32,697 bases of DNA from the NCBI GenBank assembly GCA_023415545.1, contig JAEZKJ010000108.1:1-32697 (forward strand). The letters run 5' to 3'. A model generated the notes under the pieces. It had not been told where the DNA came from and ran no database searches. It saw only the letters and a program-made list of their open reading frames with translations. The translations under genes and the position numbers were made by a program. Positions 8,275 through 17,798 of the stretch are shown one piece after another (within the stretch, counting starts at the first letter, position 1; each line of letters begins with the position of its first letter). This stretch comes from Bacteroidota bacterium. GTDB lineage: Bacteria > Bacteroidota > Bacteroidia > Bacteroidales > Bacteroidaceae.

Positions 8275-9825
8275 TTAGTTTCTAGGATTTGCTTCCAAAC
8301 CGGCACTGATTACATCTTGAGGAAGTTGTATCGCACGACGTGGATCATCAAATTTTAATATATCATTATCCAAACCATCACGGTTATGTGAGATTTCTAT
8401 TCCATATCGTTTTATATCCTGCCAACGCAATCCTTCATGAATTGTCTCTATACGACGTAAGTGTAGAATACATTGAATAATCTCCATCTGATTTCCCTCG
8501 GCTACATTAAAGCCTCGTGGATTAAGTTTCTTCTTTGGTGTACGTTTGCTATTATCAATAGGCATGTTTTCAATTGCACCATAGAAATCGACAATCTCTT
8601 TAGTAGTAAACTGTTTGCCTCCTAAGGTATGAGTAGATACCCAATAGTTTATATCCTCGGTAGCTTTATCTAGATCACCTTTCAATGCATAAGCTTCGGC
8701 ACGGCACAGTAAAGTTTCATCAGCACTGAATGCAAGAATGACATTTTTACGGTATCCTATACCATTTACTTTATCTGTATAGAAGAAATAACCACCAATT
8801 TTAGTAACCACAAGTTTCTCCTCAAATCCCCACATATTTTTAAAAGGTAACAGATTAGCATATGCACCCCACAAACCGGTTACACGTCCTGTTTCGTTCA
8901 TACAGATAGCCCTAGCATGTCCATATCTTTTACCCAAGTTGTAAGGGCCTACCCAATATCCCCAAGAAGAGGTTACCGGCATAAGAAGTAGATTGGCAGG
9001 TTCACTTGCAGATATATACATATCTACTCGTAGAGTGTAATTTGAAGCGGTATTCATAACAATGTTGGTCCAGTTCTTCAACATTTTTGTTGGTGCAGCA
9101 CCCAATACAATATTTGCATATTGAATAGCCTTATCATAGTTGTGATAGAAAAGATTGAAACGTGTAGCAAATGCATATGCTGCCTTTCTATTGAAATGAT
9201 ACTTTGGAACTGAATAAATTTCATCATCAATAAGTGGAAGACCCTCTTCAATATCTGAATTAATCTTAGCATACAACTCTCGCATATTACCTCGAGTATA
9301 TATAGGTGAAACCTCAGTTTCGGGAGCATCCGAGTACGGTATTCCCAAATCATCATCGGCGGTATCAGGATTGTATGGCAAACAGAACAGATTGGCCAAA
9401 GCAAAATGACCATAAGCACGACATAACAAAGCCTCGCCACGCTGTGCACTTAATCGAGCAGGATTTCCCATATTTTCGATAGCTTGCAGTGCATGGTTTG
9501 CAGCAGAAATAGCACCATAGCATGAGTTCCAAAATGATTTTGGTGAATCATTACCTGTTCCTGTTATATCTTTCCAAAGATAAGCTTCTTCATGTTCTTG
9601 TGATTCTACAGTAAAGCGAGCACCATTATCCATAGCATTATCCGTAGACATTTCACTCATTACAAGATCTGTATTGGTAGGATAGGCAGAAACTAACAGT
9701 GATGTGATTTTACTATCTGTATCAATCTCTGCTCTATTATCGGGTACAGTATCCAAAAAATCGCTACACGACATGCATATCATAGCAGAGCTTATTGCTG
9801 TATATAATATATTTCTTGTTTTCAT
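8275..9825 (-). CDS. SusD/RagB family substrate-binding lipoprotein
   Basis: Surface lipoprotein that captures substrate and acts as a lid on the SusC-type transporter encoded just upstream. It has 516 aa with a signal peptide and lipobox CMSC (Cys20), followed by the SusD-typical SDFLDTVPDNRAEI. It shows TPR-like helical segments (GEALLCRAYGHFALANLFCLPY at about 130-150, DETLLCRAEAYALKGDLDKAT) and the family's C-terminal RRIETIHEGLRWQDIKRYGIE. It starts 18 bases after the susC stop and ends 17 bases before the hydrolase gene, so all four are one transcript. Substrate type cannot be read from the sequence. No glycoside hydrolase lies in this operon, so a glycan is not specially favoured. Confidence 0.93.
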   Translation of the reverse strand: MKTRNILYTAISSAMICMSCSDFLDTVPDNRAEIDTDSKITSLLVSAYPTNTDLVMSEMSTDNAMDNGARFTVESQEHEEAYLWKDITGTGNDSPKSFWNSCYGAISAANHALQAIENMGNPARLSAQRGEALLCRAYGHFALANLFCLPYNPDTADDDLGIPYSDAPETEVSPIYTRGNMRELYAKINSDIEEGLPLIDDEIYSVPKYHFNRKAAYAFATRFNLFYHNYDKAIQYANIVLGAAPTKMLKNWTNIVMNTASNYTLRVDMYISASEPANLLLMPVTSSWGYWVGPYNLGKRYGHARAICMNETGRVTGLWGAYANLLPFKNMWGFEEKLVVTKIGGYFFYTDKVNGIGYRKNVILAFSADETLLCRAEAYALKGDLDKATEDINYWVSTHTLGGKQFTTKEIVDFYGAIENMPIDNSKRTPKKKLNPRGFNVAEGNQMEIIQCILHLRRIETIHEGLRWQDIKRYGIEISHNRDGLDNDILKFDDPRRAIQLPQDVISAGLEANPRN

Positions 9826-9843
9826 ATTCTTATTTTTATTCTA

Positions 9844-12800
9844 TTAAATACCTATTCTTACTGTCAATGTAAACTGTCGAGGAATTGGTGCTGCTACACC
9901 ACCTGTATTATAAAATTCAGGATCTTGACCATTTAACTTCTTATCCGAATAGATCAAGAACAGGTTTGTAGCTTGTAATTTCAGTGATACATCACTGATT
10001 TTCCATGACCCAAACCAACTTTTTGGTATATCATATGATAATGATATCTCTTTCATTCGAATAAAATCACCTTTAGCCACTCGAGCAGTAGAATAGTTAT
10101 AAGCGTTATAAGCGTACCTTAAGTAATTATCACTTGAGTTTTGACGCTTATCTGCTATAACAGGTATATCAGTAACATTCTCATCACCGGCAATAGTCCA
10201 TCTATTTTTAAACTCCTTTGGCATTGCATCCAGGTCGGAATATCTATTACTAAATACAGGATCTAAACGAATAACATTTCCATATGAATATGTTATAAAA
10301 AGATTTAATCGTAAATTTTTATAGATAAATATGTTACCTAAACTTCCTGTAGTAGTTGGATCGGTTGGACCTTCATATATTAGATGATCCAAATTATCAC
10401 GTTCCTGAAAATTAATATCACTAACTGTTAACTCACCTTTTTCGTTTATGAAAGTAGGAAGTCCCTCTTTGTTAAGTCCTTGAAAATCCATCGAGAATAG
10501 TGATCGAACAGGATAACCTGCCATGGTAAAGCCTGTTCCTGTTATCATATCAATAACACGAGCATCCGATTCAAGTTCAGTAACTTTATTCTTAGCCTTA
10601 GAGAAAATAAAATCTGTATTCCACTTAAAGTCCTTTGTTACAATGTTACGAGTAGATAGAGTGAACTCAATTCCATGTGAACGCATACTTGCTACGTTTG
10701 CATATTTAGTTATCTGACCACCAATACCCATAGTATTAATTATACCAATCAAGTCATAGTTTTTACGCTTGTACCAATCGGCTGATAAGTTGATTCTATT
10801 TTCCAAGAAACCTACTTCAGCTCCAATATTGAGCTCATGTTTTTTCTCATAAGTAAGCTCACTGTTTTCCAAATCGTAAATCTCCAAACCCGATTCATTG
10901 ACACTGGCAAATGGACGCCATGGATTATAACTTTGTATTACCACCATCGAGTTCGTTACATTTGCAGGACCACGATCGGCTGTTAAAGAGTACGAACCTT
11001 TAATTGTTAAGTTAGATACTGCCGAACGAAGATTTTCAAAGAATTTCTCTTCATAAATATTCCAAGCAGCCGATACGTTCCATGTTGGAAGCCAACGAGC
11101 AGAACGGCTTTTACCAAGTTTATTAGTTCCCTCATAACGTACTGTGCCGTTAACTGTATATTTTCCTTGATATGAGTAAGTTGCAGTGGCAAAGAAAGAG
11201 AGTGAACGGCTGCGAGTTTCATCTATAGTATAATATTGTGAGTTCTCTTCATTACCCTGTTTGAAATAACGATAATCATATGCGGGAAGCATTCCCATTT
11301 CATACTGCATACCTACACCATTGAACCATGTTCTTTTACGATCTACAGAGTTTACCTCCATTCCACCAAAGAAATTTACAATATGACTCTCATTAAACAC
11401 ATCATTATAACTTGCAGTAGCACGGAAGTCATAACCATTCATTGAGTATTTTGTCTCACGATAAAATCCACCTACAGGAAGTACAGTTATTGGCAATGAG
11501 TTAGCATTGTCGGGGTCAGTGTATAACCATGGATTAGCGTCACGCATGGTAGCATCATCCATAGCTCGGAAAGCCCAAGCTTGATTTGAGTTATCATGTA
11601 TTTCGTGCGACTGAGTAGTATTCGAAAATTTGTATGCTCCAAGAACAGCAAGCTCAAGTTTGGTTATTGGTTTCCACTTAAGTTCTCCTTGAAATCGTAA
11701 ATCGACAACATCTAATTTAATGAAGTTATTATCCAACTCATTTATAATATTGAATGGGGCATAATTACGTACATAAAACTCATTAGCGTCCAAAGCACGA
11801 GATGTATTTAAAGCATACGAATATGGATTGATATCGAAATCACGGCGTACCTCGCCTGATACTACATCTACACTTTGACTCAATGTACCAGGTGCCTTTT
11901 GTTTACGATATGAACCATTACCAATTAAGTTTAATGATAGTTTATTGGTAATGTTATATAGCGCATTAACATTAATGGTATATCTGTTTACCTCACTCTG
12001 CTTATACCATCCCGGATCATTCATCAAACTTAATGACGTATAGTATGATGCTTTATCTGTACCCGATGACATGCTTATAGCATGGTTTTGAGATATAGAA
12101 TTATTGAAAAGAGTTTTAAACCAATCTGTATTACGGTATTCTGCCTCTTGTAAATAAGCATTACGAGCCTCATCAGTATTTGCTAAGCCATATTTACCGG
12201 TATTGGGATCATAACTATTAATAAGATGATACATTTTACCATAAACACCACTATCGGAAGCACGATAAGTCTCTGCCAAATTCAGATAACCACCATTTTC
12301 CATCTCACGATATACTCCCATCTGCTCTTGTGAGTTCATGATGTTATAATTTTTATAACTAGGGACTAATCGAAGTGAAAATTCACCGGTATAGTTAATT
12401 TTATTGCTCCCTGCTTTACCTTTCTTTGTTGTGACAACTATGACACCAGCCATCGCACGTGCACCATATATTGAGGTAGCAGATCCATCTTTAAGAATTT
12501 GGAAACTCTCGATATCATCAGCATTCAATCCGGATATAGCTGAGGATATTAATGTCTCAGCATCCCCCGATGAAAGATCATCAGCATCTACTTCAGTAAC
12601 ATCTTCCATTATAACTCCATCAACCACCCATAAAGGTTTTGAACTACCATAAATTGAGGTAGCACCACGAACACGTATTTTTGGAGCAGTACCAAAAGTA
12701 CCTGATACATTTTGAACAGATACACCGGCTGCTCTACCTTCTAAGGCACGACTTACCTCAGCAACACCATCCATCTTAACATCGTTAGCCGATAACTTTG

Positions 12801-13167
12801 ATGTAGCTCCAGTAAACATACGTTTATCCATACGCTGCATACCTGTTACTACAACTTCATCAAGTTGTTCAGCATCCGATTTTAGCGTTATTTTTAGATT
12901 AGGTTTAATTGGAACTTCTTGAGTTTTCATACCAATAAATGACACGACCAAAGTTTTAGCCGAGTTTGGTACTTTTGCAATTGTGAACTTTCCATCAATA
13001 TTAGTAACAGTTCCAAGTGTAGTACCTTTAACTAATACTGATGCTCCAACAATAGGCTCATTATCTTCTTCTGAAATCACTATTCCAGAAACAGAAGATG
13101 TTTGAGCAAAAACTAATTCCATACTTAAAAATAAGCATGTTAATAACATTAGTAATTTTTCTTTCAT
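9844..13167 (-). CDS. SusC/RagA family TonB-linked outer-membrane transporter
   Basis: TonB-dependent barrel that imports the substrate captured by the SusD partner, 1107 aa. The signal peptide is residues 1-21 (VFAQ). Residues 25-110 form a carboxypeptidase-regulatory-like beta domain (VSGIVISEEDNEPIVGASV). DEVVVTGMQR marks the TonB-box region. The plug domain contains the SusC hallmarks ALEGRAAGVSV, KPLWVVDGV and LKDGSATSIYGARAMAGVI, and the beta barrel follows to FTLTVRIGI. There is no N-terminal STN signalling domain, so regulation by a TonB-coupled anti-sigma factor is unlikely, and no sigma/anti-sigma pair is adjacent. An A-rich leader of about 25 bases precedes the ATG, as is common in Bacteroides. 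It heads the four-gene operon. Confidence 0.95.
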   Translation of the reverse strand: MKEKLLMLLTCLFLSMELVFAQTSSVSGIVISEEDNEPIVGASVLVKGTTLGTVTNIDGKFTIAKVPNSAKTLVVSFIGMKTQEVPIKPNLKITLKSDAEQLDEVVVTGMQRMDKRMFTGATSKLSANDVKMDGVAEVSRALEGRAAGVSVQNVSGTFGTAPKIRVRGATSIYGSSKPLWVVDGVIMEDVTEVDADDLSSGDAETLISSAISGLNADDIESFQILKDGSATSIYGARAMAGVIVVTTKKGKAGSNKINYTGEFSLRLVPSYKNYNIMNSQEQMGVYREMENGGYLNLAETYRASDSGVYGKMYHLINSYDPNTGKYGLANTDEARNAYLQEAEYRNTDWFKTLFNNSISQNHAISMSSGTDKASYYTSLSLMNDPGWYKQSEVNRYTINVNALYNITNKLSLNLIGNGSYRKQKAPGTLSQSVDVVSGEVRRDFDINPYSYALNTSRALDANEFYVRNYAPFNIINELDNNFIKLDVVDLRFQGELKWKPITKLELAVLGAYKFSNTTQSHEIHDNSNQAWAFRAMDDATMRDANPWLYTDPDNANSLPITVLPVGGFYRETKYSMNGYDFRATASYNDVFNESHIVNFFGGMEVNSVDRKRTWFNGVGMQYEMGMLPAYDYRYFKQGNEENSQYYTIDETRSRSLSFFATATYSYQGKYTVNGTVRYEGTNKLGKSRSARWLPTWNVSAAWNIYEEKFFENLRSAVSNLTIKGSYSLTADRGPANVTNSMVVIQSYNPWRPFASVNESGLEIYDLENSELTYEKKHELNIGAEVGFLENRINLSADWYKRKNYDLIGIINTMGIGGQITKYANVASMRSHGIEFTLSTRNIVTKDFKWNTDFIFSKAKNKVTELESDARVIDMITGTGFTMAGYPVRSLFSMDFQGLNKEGLPTFINEKGELTVSDINFQERDNLDHLIYEGPTDPTTTGSLGNIFIYKNLRLNLFITYSYGNVIRLDPVFSNRYSDLDAMPKEFKNRWTIAGDENVTDIPVIADKRQNSSDNYLRYAYNAYNYSTARVAKGDFIRMKEISLSYDIPKSWFGSWKISDVSLKLQATNLFLIYSDKKLNGQDPEFYNTGGVAAPIPRQFTLTVRIGI

Positions 13168-13607
13168 AAAGTCTAGTTTTTGTTTTTAAGTTATTTTAGT
13201 TTAGATCTGAAAAGACATTTATATTAGATAAAGCAAACATTTATTTATGCATTTTTTGAATAACTAATTAAAATATATAAATGATAACAATGTTTATACA
13301 ATAAAGTGTAAGAAAATTCAGATATTTAACAACAATTAGTAATGCAAACAATAGTAATACTGTATATGTATGCATAAAAAGGATTACATAATTTTAATTC
13401 TATATAATAATTAGTTTTAACACCAATACAGCTATATCTCAACAACAAACATTTTGATTAACATATTCAATATAAGATATTTAACAAAATTCAAAACAAG
13501 TACATTGAGAAAATTGAACAAAAGCTAGATAAGGTTAAGCCGAAGATTATTTTATTAAAACAAATACATAATTAAAATTAACTTCAAAAAATTAAAGTTT
13601 TATTAGT

Positions 13608-13700
13608 CAAAGAGATAAATGACTTAAAACACCTTTTTTCCTTATAAATTTGTTTATTTCAATAAGCATTTATTATATTTACAAAGACTAAATGACTTAA
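13608..13700 (+). repeat. imperfect direct repeat flanking the DUF3795 promoter
   Basis: CAAAGAGATAAATGACTTAA (13608-13627) and CAAAGACTAAATGACTTAA (13682-13700) differ only in GA versus C near the middle. They share the 12-base core TAAATGACTTAA. The copies start 74 bases apart. The right copy begins just after the candidate -7 element and covers the expected transcription start, ending five bases before the ATG at 13706. The arrangement suggests an operator with two sites, but AT-rich DNA produces repeats easily. Confidence 0.45.
13649..13681 (+). promoter_or_regulatory. candidate Bacteroides-type promoter for the DUF3795 gene
   Basis: TTTG at 13649-13652 is followed after 21 bases by TATATTTA at 13674-13681, one base away from the Bacteroides -7 consensus TAnnTTTG. 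The expected transcript start near 13688 would give a leader of fewer than 20 bases before the ATG at 13706. An alternative exact -7 match, TAAATTTG (13645-13652), lacks an upstream TTTG. Confidence 0.4.
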
Positions 13701-13705
13701 TTATA

Positions 13706-14044
13706 ATGAAAAAACTAATTGCATGCTGTGGAATAGAGTGCCAAGAATGTGAAGCTCGTAAAGTAACAATTAAAAAAAATCGAAAGCTAAAAGATGCTTA
13801 TACCATAAAATGTTGCCATTTGTTCAACTCTCCCGGATTAACATTTGAAGATATAAATTGTATGGGATGCCGTACAGAAGGTGTAAAAAGCAAATATTGT
13901 GGGGATATTTGTGAAATACGTAAATGTGTTGAATTTAAAGGATTAAACACTTGTGGTGATTGTATAGATATAGACTTTTGTGATATCATAAATATAATTT
14001 TTGAAAGTAATCCACAGTGCAAAAAAAATATTTATCCTCTATAA
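13706..14044 (+). CDS. cysteine-rich DUF3795-like protein
   Basis: Small cytoplasmic protein of 112 aa with no signal peptide and 15 cysteines. The cysteines come in pairs: IACCGIECQECEA (residues 5-17), KCC (35-37), INCMGC, YCGDIC, RKC, NTCGDC and DFC. The opening CCGIECQECEA and the later CMGC, YCGDICEIRKC and TCGDC pattern match the DUF3795 family as I remember it. The family has no settled function. The paired cysteines imply bound zinc or iron-sulphur clusters. The gene lies divergent from the SusCD operon and 137 bases upstream of a receptor/two-component block, which may have its own promoter, so any functional link is unproven. Confidence 0.8.
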   Translation: MKKLIACCGIECQECEARKVTIKKNRKLKDAYTIKCCHLFNSPGLTFEDINCMGCRTEGVKSKYCGDICEIRKCVEFKGLNTCGDCIDIDFCDIINIIFESNPQCKKNIYPL

Positions 14045-14133
14045 TATATTTATAAAAACTTCTACTTAAACAATCAGTCGAAACTAAAGCATGGTTTGGT
14101 CGAATATTATATCTATAAAGGTATATAGACAAA

Positions 14134-14141
14134 TATATTTG
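14134..14141 (+). promoter_or_regulatory. candidate -7 element upstream of the TonB-type receptor
   Basis: TATATTTG is an exact match to the Bacteroides -7 consensus TAnnTTTG, 40 bases before the receptor ATG at 14182. No TTTG lies at the expected 19-21 base spacing; the nearest is at 14095-14098, which is too far. Use of this site would give a leader of about 33 bases and make the receptor and two-component genes a unit separate from the DUF3795 gene. Confidence 0.4.
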
Positions 14142-14181
14142 TGGCACAATTATTTAAGCAACAAATATAATTTATATAACC

Positions 14182-16686
14182 ATGAAAAATCAAGTTCGTT
14201 TTTTATTAGTATTATCTTTCCTATTTATATTGGGAAGTACAATTGAGGTTTATGCAAATGAACCTGTGAATATTACCATAATAAAAGGTATTTTAAAAGA
14301 CTCAATAAGTAAGGAGAGTGAGCCTTACGCTACCATAAAAATTAGTAAGGCAAGTAATAAAGAGAAACCTTTAGAGATGACCGTGACTGACGAAAATGGT
14401 AATTTCTCGCAAAAAGTATCAGGAAAGGGAAAGTATATTATAACATTCTCTTCAGTTGGAAAAAACACTGTCTCTTTACCTTTTACAATAAAAGATGAAA
14501 AAGAGATTGATCTTGGTACTATATATACTAGTGATGATGTGAAACAACTAAAAGGTGTGGAGGTCGTAGCTCAAAAACTTCTTGTAACGATGGAAGTTGA
14601 CAAAATGAATTACAACATTGCTGATGACCCCGACTCAAAATCAAGTAATGTTTTAGATATGTTACGCAAAGTACCTATGGTAACGGTTGATGGCAATGAT
14701 AACATAACTGTAAATGGTAGTAGTAACTTCAAAGTATATGTTGATGGGAAGCCAAATGCTATGATAAGTTCTAATCCATCGAACATTCTTAAATATATGC
14801 CAGCCTCATCGGTTACAAAAGTTGAAGTCATCACCAATCCTGGCGCTAAATATGATGCTGAGGGTGTAGGTGGTGTATTAAATCTTGTAACTAATAAAGT
14901 AGCAGGTCAACAAAATATCAGTGATGGATACAATGGAACAGTGCGTGCAACCGGTAGCACCAAAGGTTATGGAGGAGGAGTTTTCGGTAGTATACAAAAA
15001 GGTAAACTTTCACTCTCGGTCAATGGAAATATAAACCACTCAAGTGGAATGGATGTAACAACTTCGGGTGAACGTGTGCAGATAAGCGATAAAGGTAACT
15101 CCACAAATCTTGTAAATTCAAAATCGGATATGAAGATTGATATGATTATGGCCAACATGGATGCAAGTTATGAGATTGACAAACTCAATATGATATCGGC
15201 ATCTTTTGGAGTTATGGGATTTAATAATCATACAAACAACGAAGGAAAGACCACAATGAGTGGTGTTGCTTATGGGAATAATGAGTTTTCATATTTAAGC
15301 TATGTCAATCAAAAAAATAAAAGATATTCAATAACAGGTAGCTTTGACTTCCAACATATATTTGCAAGCAACAAAAACAGTATGCTTACCCTTTCTTACC
15401 AAATTAATAATACACCATTGAAAAATGACTCGTATAGCACATTTGATAACTCATCGAATAGCGAATTCAAGTTTGATGACAGATATAGTCATGGCGATGA
15501 AAAGACTACTGAGCATACATTTCAAAGTGACTTCACTACTACTTTCAATAAAACAAATACCATTAGCACAGGAGTGAAACTTATTCTTCGTAATAACTCG
15601 GCTGATAATAAATATTATACCGATAAAAATGGTGAGTATGTATTTATTCCTAACAGCAGTAGTGACTATAAACACAATAGTGATATATTGGCTGCTTATG
15701 CTGAATATAGTGGTAAAAGTGGGAAGTTGGGATACAAAGGTGGATTACGTTATGAATATACCTTTCAAAGTGTGAAATATCTTAATAGAGAAGGTAGTGA
15801 TTTTGATGTAAATTATGGTAATCTTGTACCTAGTGCAGATCTTTCATATGCCATTGATCAACAACAAAATATCGGACTTACTTACAATATGCGAATAAGT
15901 CGTCCAGGTATAACTTTCCTTAATCCTTATGTGAACCGTCAAGACCCTCTTGCTATAAGCTATGGTAATCCGGATTTGGAGTGTGAAAAGGCTCATAACA
16001 TTAGCATGGTATACAACTATTACACATCTGCCGTTATGATGAACTTGACTTTAAGATACTCTTTTTGCGATAATGCTATAGATAGCTATAGTTTTTATGA
16101 CAGCAATAATGTGTTGAACACAACTTATGGTAATATCAGCAAAAACAAAAGTGTAGGAATTACTGCATTCATTAATTGGAACCCGGGTAAGAACACACGT
16201 ATTTATACCAACTCAAGCCTATCGTATGTAGATATGAGAAGTAATAAATTAGGTTTACAAAATAGTGGATGGCAAGATAATATTATGTTAGGATTTCAAC
16301 AGACTCTTCCTTCCCATTTCCGATTGAGTATGAATGTGATGAGCTCTTCACGTAGCTATTCTCTTGAGGGATGGAGAACAGGGTTTAGTATGGCAATGGC
16401 TAGTGTAACCAAAACATTACTAAATGATAAACTAAGCCTTAGCATAAGCGCAATGGCTCCTATTTCGGGAGGCAAGATGGAGATGAAAAACTATACCTCA
16501 GGTAAAGATTATATAAATACCAATATCAGTAAGATAGCTCTTTCAAATATTTCATTTAGCATTAGCTACTCACTAAGTAACAGTACTAGTAAGGTTAAAA
16601 AAGCTAAGCGTACTATCAATAATAATGACTTGAAAGAACGTACTAACGAAACTGAATCTATTGGTAATATAATTAATCAGCAATAA
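14182..16686 (+). CDS. TonB-dependent receptor-like outer-membrane protein, OMP_b-brl_3 type
   Basis: Outer-membrane beta-barrel protein of 834 aa. The signal peptide is residues 1 to about 25 (VYAN). Residues 33-110 form a carboxypeptidase-regulatory-like domain (LKDSISKESEPYATIKI). The plug-like region follows (MLRKVPMVTVDGNDNITVNG, FKVYVDGKPNAMI, VTKVEVITNPGAKYDAEGVGGVLNLVT). The long barrel is rich in Tyr, Asn and Ser. The phrase RISRPGITFLNPYVNR is typical of this receptor group. It is not SusC and has no SusD partner. After the last likely barrel strand (ISFSISYSL) there is a polar tail of about 35 residues rich in Lys, Asn and Glu, unusual for a protein expected to end in a barrel strand. 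A histidine kinase gene follows after 53 bases, so it may be sensor-linked. The ligand is unknown. Confidence 0.88.
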   Translation: MKNQVRFLLVLSFLFILGSTIEVYANEPVNITIIKGILKDSISKESEPYATIKISKASNKEKPLEMTVTDENGNFSQKVSGKGKYIITFSSVGKNTVSLPFTIKDEKEIDLGTIYTSDDVKQLKGVEVVAQKLLVTMEVDKMNYNIADDPDSKSSNVLDMLRKVPMVTVDGNDNITVNGSSNFKVYVDGKPNAMISSNPSNILKYMPASSVTKVEVITNPGAKYDAEGVGGVLNLVTNKVAGQQNISDGYNGTVRATGSTKGYGGGVFGSIQKGKLSLSVNGNINHSSGMDVTTSGERVQISDKGNSTNLVNSKSDMKIDMIMANMDASYEIDKLNMISASFGVMGFNNHTNNEGKTTMSGVAYGNNEFSYLSYVNQKNKRYSITGSFDFQHIFASNKNSMLTLSYQINNTPLKNDSYSTFDNSSNSEFKFDDRYSHGDEKTTEHTFQSDFTTTFNKTNTISTGVKLILRNNSADNKYYTDKNGEYVFIPNSSSDYKHNSDILAAYAEYSGKSGKLGYKGGLRYEYTFQSVKYLNREGSDFDVNYGNLVPSADLSYAIDQQQNIGLTYNMRISRPGITFLNPYVNRQDPLAISYGNPDLECEKAHNISMVYNYYTSAVMMNLTLRYSFCDNAIDSYSFYDSNNVLNTTYGNISKNKSVGITAFINWNPGKNTRIYTNSSLSYVDMRSNKLGLQNSGWQDNIMLGFQQTLPSHFRLSMNVMSSSRSYSLEGWRTGFSMAMASVTKTLLNDKLSLSISAMAPISGGKMEMKNYTSGKDYINTNISKIALSNISFSISYSLSNSTSKVKKAKRTINNNDLKERTNETESIGNIINQQ

Positions 16687-16739
16687 TGTTGATTTGTATT
16701 AAATAATGATTTAATTCGCAGAAGTTAACTATAATATAT

Positions 16740-17798
16740 ATGAAAATTAGATCGCATAACAGAATTGTTGATATAACTCAGATGTTATTCTGGCTTACCA
16801 TTCTATTGCTACCACCGGCAATAGAGTGGATTGGCCATGGTTTCAACACTCATGGAGCCTTTTTTATATTTTTCAACTCATTAAGATATTTACTACCTGC
16901 CATTATTCTATACTATTTAAATTTTTATTGGCTAGCATATAAACTTTTTGAGCATAAATATCTTAAGTTTTTTGGCTTCAATATTGCACTTATAGCTATC
17001 TATATTGCCATTCAATCGGTTAATATGATACCTTTAATTAATAAAGGAGTATTCGATATGGCTATATGGTTTATGGTTATGTTCTTCACTACAATGTTCA
17101 ACTCACTTTTCATTGGGTGCGCAGTTGGTTTAAGATATATTATTCATTGGAATCAGGTGAAAAACTCAATTATGGAGCAAGAGAAAAAGTATTCGGAAGC
17201 TGAATTAGCATGGTTAAAGAACCAACTGAATCCTCACTTCCTTTTCAATACGCTAAATAATATCTCCAGCCTTATACAGATAGACCCTGACGATGCTCAA
17301 CAAAGGATTTCACAGTTAAGCGAATTATTGAGGTACGCTTTATATGAGACAAACAAAAGTAAGGTACAACTTAGCGATGAGATAATATTTATGAAGAACT
17401 ATATAGAATTGATGAGCCTTAGATATAGTTCAAAAGTTCATATTGAATCGCACTTCTTTACACCCGATTCTCCTATATTAATTCCTCCTCTGTTGTATAT
17501 TTCACTTATAGAGAATGCTTTTAAACATGGAGTAAGTGGAGCAAATCCTTCATTTATAAAAATTGTACTGAATAAAAATGAAAACGATTTAATCTTTACA
17601 ATAGAAAATTCATTTTATCCTAAGAACCAAAGCAATAGAAGTGGTTCAGGGATTGGATTAGAGAACTTAAAAAGAAGATTAGAACTGATATATCCTAACC
17701 AATACTCATTTATTCATGAGCAACGTGGAGATATATTCTTTGCACAGATAATTATTAAAGAATGTAACAAAAATGGAACTAACATGCTTGATAATTGA
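16740..17798 (+). CDS. LytS/YehU-type sensor histidine kinase
   Basis: Inner-membrane sensor kinase of 352 aa. Four hydrophobic segments occupy about residues 12-30, 40-65, 75-97 and 107-132, with no large periplasmic domain. A short linker (MEQEKKYSEAELAWLKNQ) leads to the His_kinase motif NPHFLFNTLN with phospho-acceptor His166. The ATPase part has LIENAFKHG (Asn259) and a G-box SGSGIGLENLKRRL (301-314). The gene overlaps the downstream LytTR regulator by 26 bases, so the two are translationally coupled and almost certainly a cognate pair. It probably senses a membrane or envelope signal; the upstream receptor gene is an obvious candidate partner by position only. Confidence 0.93.
   Translation: MKIRSHNRIVDITQMLFWLTILLLPPAIEWIGHGFNTHGAFFIFFNSLRYLLPAIILYYLNFYWLAYKLFEHKYLKFFGFNIALIAIYIAIQSVNMIPLINKGVFDMAIWFMVMFFTTMFNSLFIGCAVGLRYIIHWNQVKNSIMEQEKKYSEAELAWLKNQLNPHFLFNTLNNISSLIQIDPDDAQQRISQLSELLRYALYETNKSKVQLSDEIIFMKNYIELMSLRYSSKVHIESHFFTPDSPILIPPLLYISLIENAFKHGVSGANPSFIKIVLNKNENDLIFTIENSFYPKNQSNRSGSGIGLENLKRRLELIYPNQYSFIHEQRGDIFFAQIIIKECNKNGTNMLDN

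Larger units (their letters stand above)
13168..13705. other. divergent intergenic region between susC and the DUF3795 gene
   Basis: This is 538 bases with no plausible gene, very AT-rich. It must hold the promoter of the leftward SusCD operon and that of the rightward DUF3795 gene. On the - strand I found no good TTTG/TAnnTTTG pair upstream of susC; the nearest partial match is AATGTTTG on that strand at 13234-13241. On the + strand there is a candidate promoter at 13649-13681 and an imperfect direct repeat around it (both listed separately). No strong hairpin is visible. A small RNA cannot be excluded by eye. Confidence 0.6.

Noticed and set aside
9844..13167. Regulation of SusC through an N-terminal STN domain and anti-sigma factor
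   Set aside because: After the signal peptide the protein goes straight into a carboxypeptidase-regulatory-like domain and plug; no STN domain and no sigma/anti-sigma genes are present.
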